Assembly: GCA_019022495.1 (NCBI GenBank)
Contig: JAFEKR010000004.1
Location: forward strand, 2,046,001 to 2,110,000
Source of the DNA: Epichloe hybrida
Lineage: Eukaryota > Ascomycota > Sordariomycetes > Hypocreales > Clavicipitaceae
DNA length: 64,000 nt
Reading direction: 5' to 3'
Positions 23,212 to 33,567 of the stretch are shown piece after piece (the first letter of the stretch is position 1; each line of letters starts with the position of its first letter). The position numbers and the translations under genes were made by a program. Below the pieces are notes generated by a model. It ran no database searches and was not told the origin of the DNA. It saw nothing but the letters and a program-made list of their open reading frames with translations.

Positions 23212-24345
23212 CTAGCGAGAGCAAGGCCCGTCTGTAGGGCTTGTAGGGGTGCTTCTGAAGCTGCTCAAATCGGTACTGCCGGTTCGCCTTAGAGCTTGTC
23301 GCATCGTCTCAATGTTGAGGTCACCTCCTGGAGCTGCCAGGTTCTGCCCAGACTTAGGGCTGCCGATCGGCATTCGCAGCGGGCTCATCTCAACACCTTT
23401 CATGCTACCAGGATTGCTGGTTGGTGGGCTTGTCCCCTGTCCCGGGCTTGACACTGGAGACCGAATTGGTGATGGAGATCGGTTCATGGCAGCCGAGGGA
23501 AGCGAGGTAAGTCCGGCCACGTGGATGCTATCCCTAGAGCCTACTGTGCCAATCTGGGTACTATGCTCGGACTGGACCACATCTGCAAATGAAATGAACG
23601 ATAACCGCCGTACATCAGCGGATTCGAGAGAGCCGTAGTTGGATGCGGTATCAGGGGGATTTCCCACGCGATCGGCAAACGAAGCCAGTTCGGCGGCCCA
23701 TTCGGAGGCCATCTGGTCAAATGGTGACGTGGCACCGCCCGAGGCTCCTGTGACAGTAACCGAAGCAGGCTGGTGCGACGTGTGTGTGACGATTTCCACA
23801 GCATCGGGATCGAGCTTCTCGTTAGTAATGGCCTCCGAGGCATCGTCAAGCACGGGAGGGATGTAATTCTCGGTTTGGATGTGCGTGGGGATCGCTGGGG
23901 AGCTTGGCTTCAACACAGTACTGTCTTGTACATCTCTCTCGAAAATTTGGGAACCGCCGGGCGATGAGACTCTTGGCGAGTTGGAGAGAGCCCTAGTCGG
24001 CGAGGAAGGATACACAAACACAGCATGCTCGCCAGTGGGTGCTCGCGTGGGTGACTTGGTCGTTCTCGAAGTTGTTGTGGATGCGTGAGACGCTTGTGAC
24101 GCATCGGGCGGCGTGGTATCATTGGCATCACTCTGCGACCTCAATTTGCTATCCTCCTTCTTCTTGCCGAAACCAAAAAGGGACCGCTTCTTGCCCTTGC
24201 TGCTCTTCTGGCTGCTGTCCATGGTGGAATGGAATGCGTTGTCCGCGACAGCTCTCGGAGCAGTATCGTCAACGCTGTTGGCGACGTCACTACCCCCCGG
24301 TACACGCTCTCCCCTCTTTAGATTTGGCGATTCAGCAAGGCTCAT
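23212..24345 (-). CDS. Uncharacterised Ser/Pro-rich fungal protein
   Basis: This is a single exon of 378 codons. I chose the Met at 24345 (MSLAESPNLKRGERVPGG) because the frame upstream is basic, low-complexity and looks like leader sequence. The protein is rich in Ser, Thr and Pro, with many S/T-P sites. It has a Lys-rich segment SSKGKKRSLFGFGKKKEDSK near residue 50. A more ordered patch lies near 230-275 (FDQMASEWAAELASFADRVG, then VRRLSFISFADVVQSE), and the C-terminus contains IETMRQALRRTGSTDLSSFR. The RRLSFISFADVV and MRQALRRTGS blocks look conserved and phosphorylatable, but I do not recognise a family. There are no membrane segments. It might be a regulatory or scaffold protein; function unknown. 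Confidence 0.7.
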   Translation of the reverse strand: MSLAESPNLKRGERVPGGSDVANSVDDTAPRAVADNAFHSTMDSSQKSSKGKKRSLFGFGKKKEDSKLRSQSDANDTTPPDASQASHASTTTSRTTKSPTRAPTGEHAVFVYPSSPTRALSNSPRVSSPGGSQIFERDVQDSTVLKPSSPAIPTHIQTENYIPPVLDDASEAITNEKLDPDAVEIVTHTSHQPASVTVTGASGGATSPFDQMASEWAAELASFADRVGNPPDTASNYGSLESADVRRLSFISFADVVQSEHSTQIGTVGSRDSIHVAGLTSLPSAAMNRSPSPIRSPVSSPGQGTSPPTSNPGSMKGVEMSPLRMPIGSPKSGQNLAAPGGDLNIETMRQALRRTGSTDLSSFRSTPTSPTDGPCSR

Positions 24346-26644
24346 AGCAGACCTGCTAGCCAGTCGACACAGACGAAGCGGAAATAAAAAAAGATGCCGA
24401 TGAGGGTAAAGCAGAGGTTGTGAGTAATGTGGAAGATGCAGTAGCAAACCGTCCCCCTTGTGAGTTTTTTTTTTTCTTCCCCTTTGGTAGTTGGAGCTGG
24501 GAGCTGGCAGGGGATGACGACAGTGCCGAAAGCTGGTCAACGCGTTGCACAAAGGCTGTCTTCGTATTTTTGGTCTCGGACGCAAGGCAGTGCTAGTGCA
24601 AAAATGGATGAATGCCAAGGGGCGCCGACAAGCGAGATTCAAGCTCGTCTCGCCATAAAAAGCCCCGTTCCTGGATAAGATGAGAAGCGAGGACGAAAGA
24701 CTGGCGTGGTTTGACTTGCTCAGGTTGGATCAAAGCCCAGAGTCGAGGTGGACAGGAAAAGGAAGTAGTGCAGAAACAAGGCAGGGTGGGGCTTGGGCTG
24801 CTGGAAATTGGAGACTGGAGACTGGAGTTGGCAGCCAACGACCCCTAATTCCAGACGTCCTCAAGGCCTGGGGCTGGAATGGCGAACGGCGGCCGCAGGC
24901 GCAGGGGCAGGTGGCAGACAGGCTCTGAAACAGCATTGGCGGGCCCCGCTCCACTGGCAGCTGGCGGCCGGTTCGCAGCTGGTTCTGTATGTAGTTTGAA
25001 ACTCGATACTGGCATAAGGACACGACTAGAGGTGCTGCTGCTATGCTACACTCGAATCACACTTCGTTCGAACCCCTCTCTACTCTTTTTCTCACTCGTC
25101 TTTGCATCCACACAAGCACCTCGACGCACCTCGACCCCTCACGTTGCCGGTCCAGAACATGACACCGCACCTGTGTGACTGTGACCCATTCCCCTGAATC
25201 GCCTCTGGTTCCCGTGCTGCCATGTCATGATTTCACACAAAGAGGGGACCGAACCCTTGGACCTGAGATTGCAGTTTGCCCAGCAGTGTCCTTGGTATCT
25301 ACGAGTGACGCGACTCGTGGGTGTAGATTGCCTTACTTCATGGGCACCTAAAAGAATTCCAGTGACTGACTATTTTGGTCAGAAGCCAGATAAACAAAGA
25401 TCCAAGTCGAGACTGTGCTCCATTCATCAGCGGCAATCCCGGCTTTCTCAACATGTTGCTTGTGTCCTCGGTCCCAACTTGTGCCTCGCAGGTATTATGT
25501 GACGCCATCCTCCACTCACCTGCATCTACTACGGAGTACGGAGTACATATGAAAGCCATTTCTCTGGAGTGGCCCAACAGCATAATTCGACCAGTCTTGC
25601 ATCACACACATCCCGACGCAAGGATGGAGCGGGGGCGGGTGAGGTGCACCAACTGCTATTATGCTAGATGGTCGCTAGCAAGCCGAATTCTAAAGTATGA
25701 AACGGACCAACCGCATGTCTAAACTGGCCCCGACCTAATGCAGATCACCCCTGGCCTTGAACGTGGTGAGAAAATATTTCACCTGCTACCAACTGATGTT
25801 GGTTGGAATAAAGAATTGGTATTGAGGAAATGGTCGGCGTGTCTGCCAAGCCTGCAGGCGTCCGCAAAGATGCAAAGCTTCGACCTCAGCGTGCACAGTG
25901 AACCATCAGCCAGAGTCATGTCGCGGCAGATTTTCTGGTTTCTGCAGCCATCGTGATGCTTGGGATTACCCCTCCCTTATTGCGAGCGCAATCCACACTT
26001 CTGCATGCGAAACCCATGCTAATTTTCTTTGACGAGGTTTCTCAGGAGCCGGGGTGCGGTCTGTACGATGATATCACACGCCCAGCTGGACTTTCTCTGA
26101 CCAGCCACCAAATCTTGTGGTTTACATGCATGTACACATACATATGACATGACAACTTGTATTGAACGGGATGCAACAGCAAGGGGGACCGGACCGACTT
26201 CTATTTTGGCTGACCGGGTTAATTAATATTTAGCTTCTGTTACCATGGCGGTTCCACTACTATTGAAAGGGTGTATTAGATGAGAACGTATTCTAATGGC
26301 GTGGTATAAGTTATTATTTTATGTGCTGTCATCCAATTGCTTGAGCGGGCATTGTCACGGCCCAAAACGCGGACCGCATGCATGGTTTTATACATCTTTT
26401 TATATCTTGCGATCGATTTGTTCTCACGTCCATAGCAAACGGCTGGAGTACGAACACTTCCTCAACACACTGTTAATCTCGATGGATGACAATCTGGGAC
26501 TCACTCACATGCTAGATTCCGCCCCACAAAGTATGCCCACCTCAATGTGTGTAATTACACTCAACCCGTTCATCAGTCACATCATTGCTCTCAGCCCATA
26601 CGTTCGTCCCTTTTGAATAAAACAGTTCGACAAAGGGAAAGACC
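24346..26644. other. Gene-poor region, 2.3 kb
   Basis: The first 300-400 bases are the probable leader of the Ser/Pro-rich gene, with a T-run at about 24465-24474. Two overlapping TACGGAGTA copies lie at 25530-25545. The rest carries only short overlapping frames without motifs. Composition becomes somewhat more AT-rich toward the decayed oxidoreductases. Confidence 0.4.
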
Positions 26645-27035
26645 AATGTCCCAGAAAATTCCATCATCACCGGGGCAGCACGCGGAATCGGCCGCGGCCT
26701 CATCCGCCACCTCTTATTCTCCCAACACATCTTCCTCATCGACTACGACGACAACGAGCTGCAGCACGCGGCGGGCCTTTTGTCACAATCCCACACCCGC
26801 GGTGAGCACTTTGACACCGCACTGTGCAATCTACGAAATGCATCTGAGATTCGAGACGCCGCGTACACAGGCGGCATATGTGGGCTATCGCTGGAGCAAA
26901 TGACGCTCGAGGAGTGGAATAACAGCGTTGAGACGGATCTCGCGGGACGGATGCTCATGACACAGGCTTGTCTGGGAATGCTGAGCGCCGCGAGGGGAAA
27001 TGTGATAAACATGTCGAGTACATGCGGTGTCTTGC
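26645..27035 (+). pseudogene. Decayed short-chain dehydrogenase/reductase (SDR)
   Basis: Read in one frame, this stretch has an SDR start: NVPENSIITGAARGIGRGLI with the TGxxxGIG cofactor motif, then FLIDYDDNELQHAAGLL. Further on come LEQMTLEEWNNSVETDLAG and MLSAARGNVINMSSTCGVL, which match the central helices and the beta strand carrying the catalytic-Ser region of the family. Between them, after ASEIRDAA, about 30-40 residues including the NNAG motif appear to be deleted. Everything after SSTCGVLL, including the YxxxK catalytic motif, is missing. There is also no start codon: a TAA lies in frame at 26618, just upstream. At about 27040 the frame abuts the end of the GMC remnant on the other strand. 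It is therefore not functional. Confidence 0.8.
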
Positions 27036-27059
27036 TGGAGACGAGGGGCCGACGGGGAG

Positions 27060-27967
27060 TGAGATCATGCTCGCGGCAATCTTTACTGCAAACGCACCGA
27101 CTGTGGCGCCAGGGTAGCCTGGTGGCAAGAAAAGGAGGCAGTGAACTGGCGTCAACGACACGAGGCTTCGGACTCCCCTACACGGGCTTCGCGGTCTAAC
27201 AACAGCCATGTCGTCTTGGTGTGTGCCCTTTTTGCAACTACTGGCAGGGTGGCCGGCCGTGAAGGAGGAGCTGCGGATGGTCTCGAGAATCTGCTCGTCT
27301 GTTTCGATGTGCTCGCCCGGTCAGGCTTCCCCGATCCCAACGGGCTGCGGCGCAGCAGACACGATCACCTCTCTGTGGGCTTCGATGAGAATCTTCTTCT
27401 CGCGAGCCTTGTCTGTAACACACACTCCTGTGGCTCTGTCCTTCTCAAAGAACAAACGAGTCTTCGAGCCTGTTTGTTTATTCCATTCAACAAGATTCAG
27501 CACCTGTCTATCATCGTCCACCAAGTTGGCCCATCGGTCGTGGAAACTTGCAGGCGTGACATTGCGCTGCTGGGGAGAACTGGGATAATACAGGCTGGCC
27601 AGAGCGGAAATTGTCTGAAGGCTCGGTACAATGGGTTCCCGGTACTTGCCGGCTTCGATCAAAGCCAAGCTGTATGTGACCTGTTTCTGACAAGCGATAG
27701 CCCATGGCAGTGCCTGCTGTGCCCGCGCCCACGACAATGTAGTCAAATTGCAAAGGGCCGCGACCGCGTGGCCTTGGATTTTTCCTACACGACTTGACCT
27801 GACGCCATCGCCTTTGAAAATGGACGTGATGTATCTATGTCATGTCTGAAAGCTCGAGCGGGCTTGGAGCCCTCCGAGTAAGGGGTCGCGCCGGGGACCG
27901 CAGGTACGAGTGCTGCGAAGAGGATGATGATATTGATGTTTGGCAGCATTTCTATTGCACTCCTCAT
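27060..27967 (-). pseudogene. Decayed GMC oxidoreductase (secreted glucose/choline oxidase type)
   Basis: On the minus strand a signal-peptide-like start (MLPNINIIILFAALVPAVPG, Met at 27949 or 27967) is followed, after a stop and frame change, by LQFDYIVVGAGTAGTAMGYR. This is the FAD-binding GxGxxG motif, near 27745. A second frameshift leads to LALIEAGKYREPIVPSLQ and then NVTPASFHDRW and RATGVCVTDK..HREVIVSA, typical GMC middle sequence. After PVGIGEA there is a TGA (27323-27321), and the same frame resumes directly in C-terminal GMC sequence: EQILETIRSSSFTAGHP, then DDMAVVRPRSP, then FLPPGYPGATVGAFAVKIAA. A few hundred residues of the normal ~600 are therefore missing. The combination of frameshifts, a stop and deletions makes it a pseudogene. 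Such enzymes use FAD to oxidise sugars or alcohols, often in secondary metabolism. Confidence 0.85.
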
Positions 27968-29420
27968 CGTTTCACTCGCTGCTTCTTGTTCCTTGTGCTA
28001 TAGATGGGAAAGGGGCATCACCCTATTTCTAGCCAAGTCCCGTTAGCATGTCTTTCTATCTGTCAGATCATGATTAGAATTCCAGACGACACGCTGCTAT
28101 GTCTTGGGGCGCCGCATTCAATGGCCGTGAATCCATGGAGGTATGTACATAGCTGATGGAGAGTTCGGGCGGTTATTAGTACTCCGTACAGCGGCTATTT
28201 TGGACTACGAAGCATTTCTGATGCGGTTGCACTCTTGCTTGCGCGGGGATTTTTCGACCACGGGTGGATTCGTCCGAGTGTCTTCGGCCAGCTTTAACAC
28301 GGGAACGAGACGGCCAGTAAGAACCCCCGATTAATTTTACATTTTCGTTCCGTTGCAATTGCAATTGCAAATGTAAATAAATGGCAACTTTGTTTTGCGA
28401 TATCGGAGCTGTGTGGAGAGACGCAGGGGAACCTCATCTTTATCTGGTGGAACCTGTCCAGAGAGAGCTCTCATTGAAGCGCTCCACATCGGAGACATGA
28501 CTTTCATAGAGAAACTAAAGAAAGCCTCGTTGTGACATGAGGTTGAAAGCAGACATTGTCGAGAAGGCGTCGAAAGCGTTTTCCAAAGCATAATTTAATG
28601 AACGCTACCCTGTAGCTTTGGTGGAAATCAAGTAATTATGACGACCTAATCCACAAGGGTCCGTGCTTGCCGCCACGACGAAGATTTGATCCGGCCCAAT
28701 GTTTTCCAGTCCAGAGCTCTCGCAACTTGCAAGCCCATGTCCGCTGTCGACTTTCGGAGGCAAGCCAACAAGGGATGCTCGAATGCCCCGGTTACCGAGC
28801 CCACAGTTCGGTCTGGCTGCGGCGCCGAGACCGCCGCCCGAGGACAAGCGATGGAACCAGGCCAGTTTGGCAGTCTGGCACTGTCCGTGACTCGACCTTG
28901 AACTTTTTGTGCCCAGAACCAGCGCGATCCCCTTATCCAGGACGACTCGTAAATCTTGGCTCGGCTCGTCTTCAGTTGCGACACAAGCACTGCTGTCCGT
29001 ATGTACGTCATCCAGGAACGGGGACGGGCTGGCAGCCTGCCCAAATAGCCGTTGTCTCATCTCTTCTTGCTTCCCCGTCCTGTCCGCTGACGAGATTTGC
29101 TCTTTCCCCAGACCCATTGCCAGATCTGCGCGCCTTCTGCAGTCTGTCGCACCTTCCCGCCTTGCAGTACGGAGTAGGCCTCGGCATAATTAACGTCTCA
29201 CCCGACAAAGGACAAATCCAATCCGCGCAGCCGCTTCCCCCCCGCGGGCGCCCACCAAGGCCCTGCTCCCAGGTCCCATCCCAAAACCCGACGACAGCCC
29301 CGCGTTGCGCCGTCCCTTTGACGTGTCGTACAACGTGATTCGATATCAGAGCCCGCCTCCGTCTTTTTCGTTTGGCCCGGAATTCTTCCCCTTGGAATCG
29401 TCCAAAAAAAAAACTTCACC
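27968..29420. other. Intergenic region upstream of isocitrate dehydrogenase, 1.45 kb
   Basis: This contains two TACGGAGTA-type motifs (28180-28188, 29168-29176) and overlapping uncharacterised open frames at 28605-29117 (minus) and 28667-29338 (plus), neither with motifs. The last 250 bases should hold the promoter of the dehydrogenase, ending with an A-run at 29403-29411 just before the ATG. Confidence 0.4.
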
Positions 29421-31004
29421 ATGAACTCTGCCGCGAGACTTTTCTCATCCTCATGCCCCATCCGCCGTCTTCCCATCGCCTCTGTCCGCACCTCAACATC
29501 TCGATTTGTACCGTCTTTTGGCGCCATCCGGACTTTCTCAGTCTCAGCTCACAACATGGCTTTCGCACGAAAGATCAGGGTCAAGAACCCTGTCGTAGAA
29601 CTCGACGGTGATGAGATGACCCGAATCATCTGGCAGACCATCAAGGATAAATTCATCTACCCATACCTCGATATTGATCTCAAGTACTATGATCTTGGCC
29701 TCGAATACCGTGATGAGACCAATGACCAAGTCACCATTGACGCTGCGGAGGCTATCAAGAAGTACTCTGTTGGTGTCAAGTGTGCGACCATCACTCCCGA
29801 TGAGGCCCGTGTTGAGGAATTCAAACTGAAGCAGAGTAAGTCTGATCCTGAGATCCTTCCCGATCAAGGCACCGCATCCATCACATTTTCTTTTTTTCGG
29901 ATTTTGAAAGGGCAGGTTTCTGACACGATACCTCTCCAGTGTGGCTCTCCCCCAATGGCACCATCCGAAATGCCCTGGGCGGCACCGTGTTCCGTGAGCC
30001 TATTGTCATTCCTCGCATCCCGCGACTGGTCCCTGGTTGGGAGAAACCCATCATCATTGGACGTCATGCATTTGGTGACCAGTACCGTGCCAAGGATCTC
30101 GTTGCCCCTGGACCCGGCAAGCTGTCCATGGTCTACACCCCGGAGGGTGGTGAACCCCAGGAGATTGAGGTTTTCCAGTTCAAGAATGGTGGAGGCGTTG
30201 CCCAGACTCAGTACAACACTGATGAGTCTATCACGGGCTTCGCTCACGCTTCTTTCAAGCTAGCTTTGGACAAGACCCTTCCCTTGTACATGAGCACTAA
30301 GAATACCATCCTGAAGAAGTACGACGGTCGTTTCAAGGACATATTCCAGGAGATTTACGACACACAGTATAAGAAGGACTTTGAAGCCAAGAACATCTGG
30401 TACGAGCACCGTCTGATTGACGACATGGTTGCCCAGATGATCAAAAGCAAGGGTGGTTACATCATGGCCTTGAAGAGTAAGTCTTGCCACCTGTTCTCTC
30501 CCTCTCTCTAAGAAGAGGAAAGAAAAAAAGGTAAAACTCACTTGGGGACGAACCAAATGCTGACTTTTGGCCCCTTCAGACTACGATGGGGATGTCCAGT
30601 CTGACATTGTCGCGCAAGGCTTCGGTTCCCTCGGTCTCATGACTTCTATTCTCATCACCCCCGATGGCAAGACCTTTGAGTCCGAGGCTGCTCACGGCAC
30701 GGTCACGCGTCACTACCGTGAGCACCAAAAGGGCAACGAGACCTCGACCAACCCCATTGCCTCCATCTTCGCCTGGACCCGTGGCCTCATTCAGCGCGGC
30801 AAGCTTGACAAGACTCCCGAGCTTATTGCATTTGCCGAGAGCCTCGAGCAGGCTTGTATCGACACGGTTGACAAGGACGGTGTCATGACGAAGGATTTGG
30901 CCCTGGCCTGCGGCAAGAACGAGCGCTCTGACTACGTCACCACCAACGAGTACCTCAACGCTGTCGAGCGCCGCATGAAGAACATTCTGAAGGTGAAGTT
31001 GTAG
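29421..31004 (+). CDS. idp1: NADP-dependent isocitrate dehydrogenase, mitochondrial form with internal cytosolic start
   Basis: Three exons: 29421-29835, 29940-30476 and 30580-31004 (introns of 104 and 103 nt). The product is 458 aa. It converts isocitrate and NADP+ to 2-oxoglutarate, CO2 and NADPH. The first ~45 residues ([20 protein letters not shown]..) are rich in Ser/Arg and lack acids, like a mitochondrial presequence. The enzyme proper begins at Met-46, [20 protein letters not shown]. Active-site blocks are visible: [31 protein letters not shown] (isocitrate binding), [27 protein letters not shown] with K in place of [20 protein letters not shown], and [15 protein letters not shown]. 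Initiation at the internal ATG would give a cytosolic enzyme of about 413 aa. The C-terminus VKL only loosely resembles a peroxisomal signal. Confidence 0.96.
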
Positions 31005-31740
31005 AAAGAAAAGTTGGCACATGAAGAACCAAAGTAGCGAAAACAAACAAAGCAAGGAAGGTAGTAAAGGGAGGAGGGGCGGGGGGCAGGACGAGAGACC
31101 AGAGGTTCAAAATTGATTTGAGAATTGGCGGCAGATGACCCCCAGCGCTTTACGGACTGCCATGGACGTTTTGCATACGGGAGGACGGTTTTTTTTTTAG
31201 GGGGCATCTCAACCCAGTTGGTGGTGGGGGGAAGCACAATATAGTGAAAGCACACAGGTAGACCTGGGCATTGGAAACAAGGAGTAGGATATATGATGTC
31301 GGCCGCGTCTGATGAAGCATGTAGATTTGTTGTATAGCAATCATGACCGGAACCCACCAAGCAAGGACCAACTTTTTTTTGCGAATGCGTCCATGATTTC
31401 GTATCAAAATTTATGACTTGTTATACAATGAATGAAAAAAAAAAAAAAACCCCCCCAATCAAGCTCCCCACGACGAAACCGTACATTTCAGGAATTTTTT
31501 CAACACCAAAAAAAAGCCATGCTTCAACGATTTTTCTCCCGTCCAACTCTTCTGTCAGCTCGCCCTTTCATTATATTGTTCTTTACAATTGACGTCTTCG
31601 TAAGTGAAATATCCTCTTCCCGACTCCCGAATCGTCCCTGAAAACGCCGTCCCTAAGCCCCATCCAACACCCATCATGCCAAACATCTGCTCTCCTCCCT
31701 TCCACGGATCATGACATACAAATCTTTCCTTACAGTGTAA
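31005..31740. other. Convergent intergenic region, 736 bp
   Basis: This holds the 3' flanks of the isocitrate dehydrogenase (plus) and Iec3-like (minus) genes. Homopolymer tracts (T-run at 31190-31198, A-run at 31435-31449 followed by C) are the only notable items. No gene is visible. Confidence 0.45.
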
Positions 31741-32810
31741 CTAGTCATCCCTCTTGGGAGTGTGCATCTCCTTCTTGCTCTTCCTCACGGCCGGGGAATC
31801 GATGTCGCTCTTTCTCTTCTTCTTGACAGGTCTACCGGTTGATCCGCCTGGTCTGTACCCGGGGTCATCGTCCCTCTTGCGTTTTCCTCCTCGGCCAAGG
31901 GGCGTTCCGAAGTCAGGGTCCTCGTCCATGCTGGCGTCCCAGTCTGTGCGGTCGCGCTCAGCGGCTCGGGAGGCCATGCTGGCGCGTTTGCCGCGGCCGC
32001 GACTGCCGCCACGATCACCGCGAGAACCACGTGTTTTTCTGCCGCCGGTGTGGCCGGCTGCGTGGCCGTCGTCGTCTCCGTCGTGGGCTTCGCCGTCCTG
32101 GAGAAAGATCTTGGGCGCGTGCTTGCGCAGCCAGTTGGTTACGCTGGTGGGATTCTTGAGATGCGGGTGCGTGAGGGGCTGGGAGGCAGGGTGGGCGCGA
32201 GGCGCGAGCGTGGGGATGTGCGTCTCGGGGTCGATGAAGCTGTCTATGTCGTGGATGTAGTTGTCTACGTCGTCGGCACAGAGGAAGCTGCCTGGGTAGG
32301 GTTCGCCCTCGGGAGCCGATAGGTCGGCTACGTAGGAGGACTTGGAGTCCTTGGCTGTGCTGTAGGACGAGTGGGGGATGTCCTCGAGGAGTTGGTCGAG
32401 ATGCTTCATCGCAAGGTGCTTGTCGAGCGGGGGGACGTGTTTCGACGACGCGGGCTTGAGGGAGACGTCTATTCGTTTGTCGAGGGGGATCTGTGGCGAG
32501 TCGTTGATGTCGAGGAGGAGATCTAGGAGGCGGCTGGGGTCGCGTTGGTCAGCTTGAATTCACTCTGAGGATGGGACAATTGGGATTTGAGATTGATGCG
32601 AGAGGGCTTGGTGCGAGGGACGTACTCGTTCTCTACGGCCAGTCGTTTCACCGTCGCCGAGGCCTTGTCCTCCTTCTTGTGCAATTCTTCTCCTTCCTGC
32701 ATCTTTTGATCAAACACGATGCGCATCTTGCGGTACTTCTTCTTCCATGATTTGTAGCCGCTTTTGCGATGATCTGCCGCTTCCTCGGCTTTGCTGGGCG
32801 ATCCGTCCAT
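31741..32810 (-). CDS. iec3: Iec3-like subunit of the INO80 chromatin-remodelling complex
   Basis: Two exons, 32810-32626 and 32533-31741, flank a 92-nt intron (GTACGT..GCTGACC..CCCAG). The product is about 325 aa. The N-terminal domain reads YKSWKKKYRKMRIVFDQKMQ, then AVENDRLLDLLLDINDSPQI across the splice, then KHLAMKHLDQLLEDIPHSSY. This is the pattern of the Ino80 Iec3 family as I know it (coiled helix followed by LLDLLLDIN). Further on, HLKNPTSVTNWLRKHAPKIF looks like a second ordered patch. The C-terminal third is very basic and Gly/Arg/Lys-rich (GSRGRGKRA; GRPVKKKRKSD), with likely nuclear localisation and DNA-binding character. Iec3 is known from fission yeast INO80, which slides nucleosomes. 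The start at 32810 (MDGSPSKAEEAAD) is the first Met before the conserved region; an upstream coding exon is not excluded. Confidence 0.82.
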
Positions 32811-33567
32811 GACTTTTGTGCAGGTCGGCGGCGGTGGCCAGATCTTGGCTATTTCGATCCTGGCGCAATTCAATGATCGGATGGGGAAGGAAAATAAATA
32901 GATAATTAGAGGGAGATTGAGCTGCGTGCAATCGCTAGACGGCGAGTCCCGTCTTGGGCGAAGGCCAGCCTCGACGCGGTGTTTGTAGCTTTGCCGTGTT
33001 TCGATCGACCCCTTGACTTTGAGAGAACGAATTGGACCTGACACTTGTTGATGCGGGTGGGAGCTCGGTTGCGGAACGTGGTGGTTCGTTGGTGTGGGTG
33101 AATTGCGACAGGGAGGGAAATGAAATGCAGCGGACTGGACGGATGATGATGATGATGAAAGGAATTCGGGGCTGTTTTCGGGGGCGTTGATGATGATGAC
33201 GGGATGTCGTGAAGGGAGACGAGACAGGACTGGAGTTTACAGTCTAGGTTTTCGGAGCTGGTGGTGCGTGTCCCAAGCAAGTCCCGACAGCCTCGAATGC
33301 GCGGCGCATCGTGGCCCCTTGTTGGTTGGTCGACGCCCCATCATGAGTGAGCTGTTGTGGGCTTGCTGCTTCGAAGCGCACGCCGCCGTTTGTGCGGCCA
33401 TTGCGCGTGTTGTTACACCTTTTCTTTTCTTCTCTTGTTGTTGTTGTCGTTGGCCGCAAAGTTGGCCACTTTTCATTCCATCCACGTTGTATCTTCTAGT
33501 GCTCCAGGTCACGGACATGGACTCCCATTTTGCTTCGAGCTAGCTATTTTCTACCAGCTGCTTGGTT
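32811..33567. other. Promoter region of the Iec3-like gene and 3' flank of sly1, 757 bp
   Basis: This contains (GAT)n-type microsatellite sequence near 33143-33160 and short TTG repeats near 33436-33452. Only shadow frames without motifs are present. Confidence 0.4.

Noticed and set aside
28605..29338. Overlapping frames on both strands upstream of isocitrate dehydrogenase
   Set aside because: They are antisense to each other, have no recognisable domain or splice-supported extension, and lie in a promoter region.
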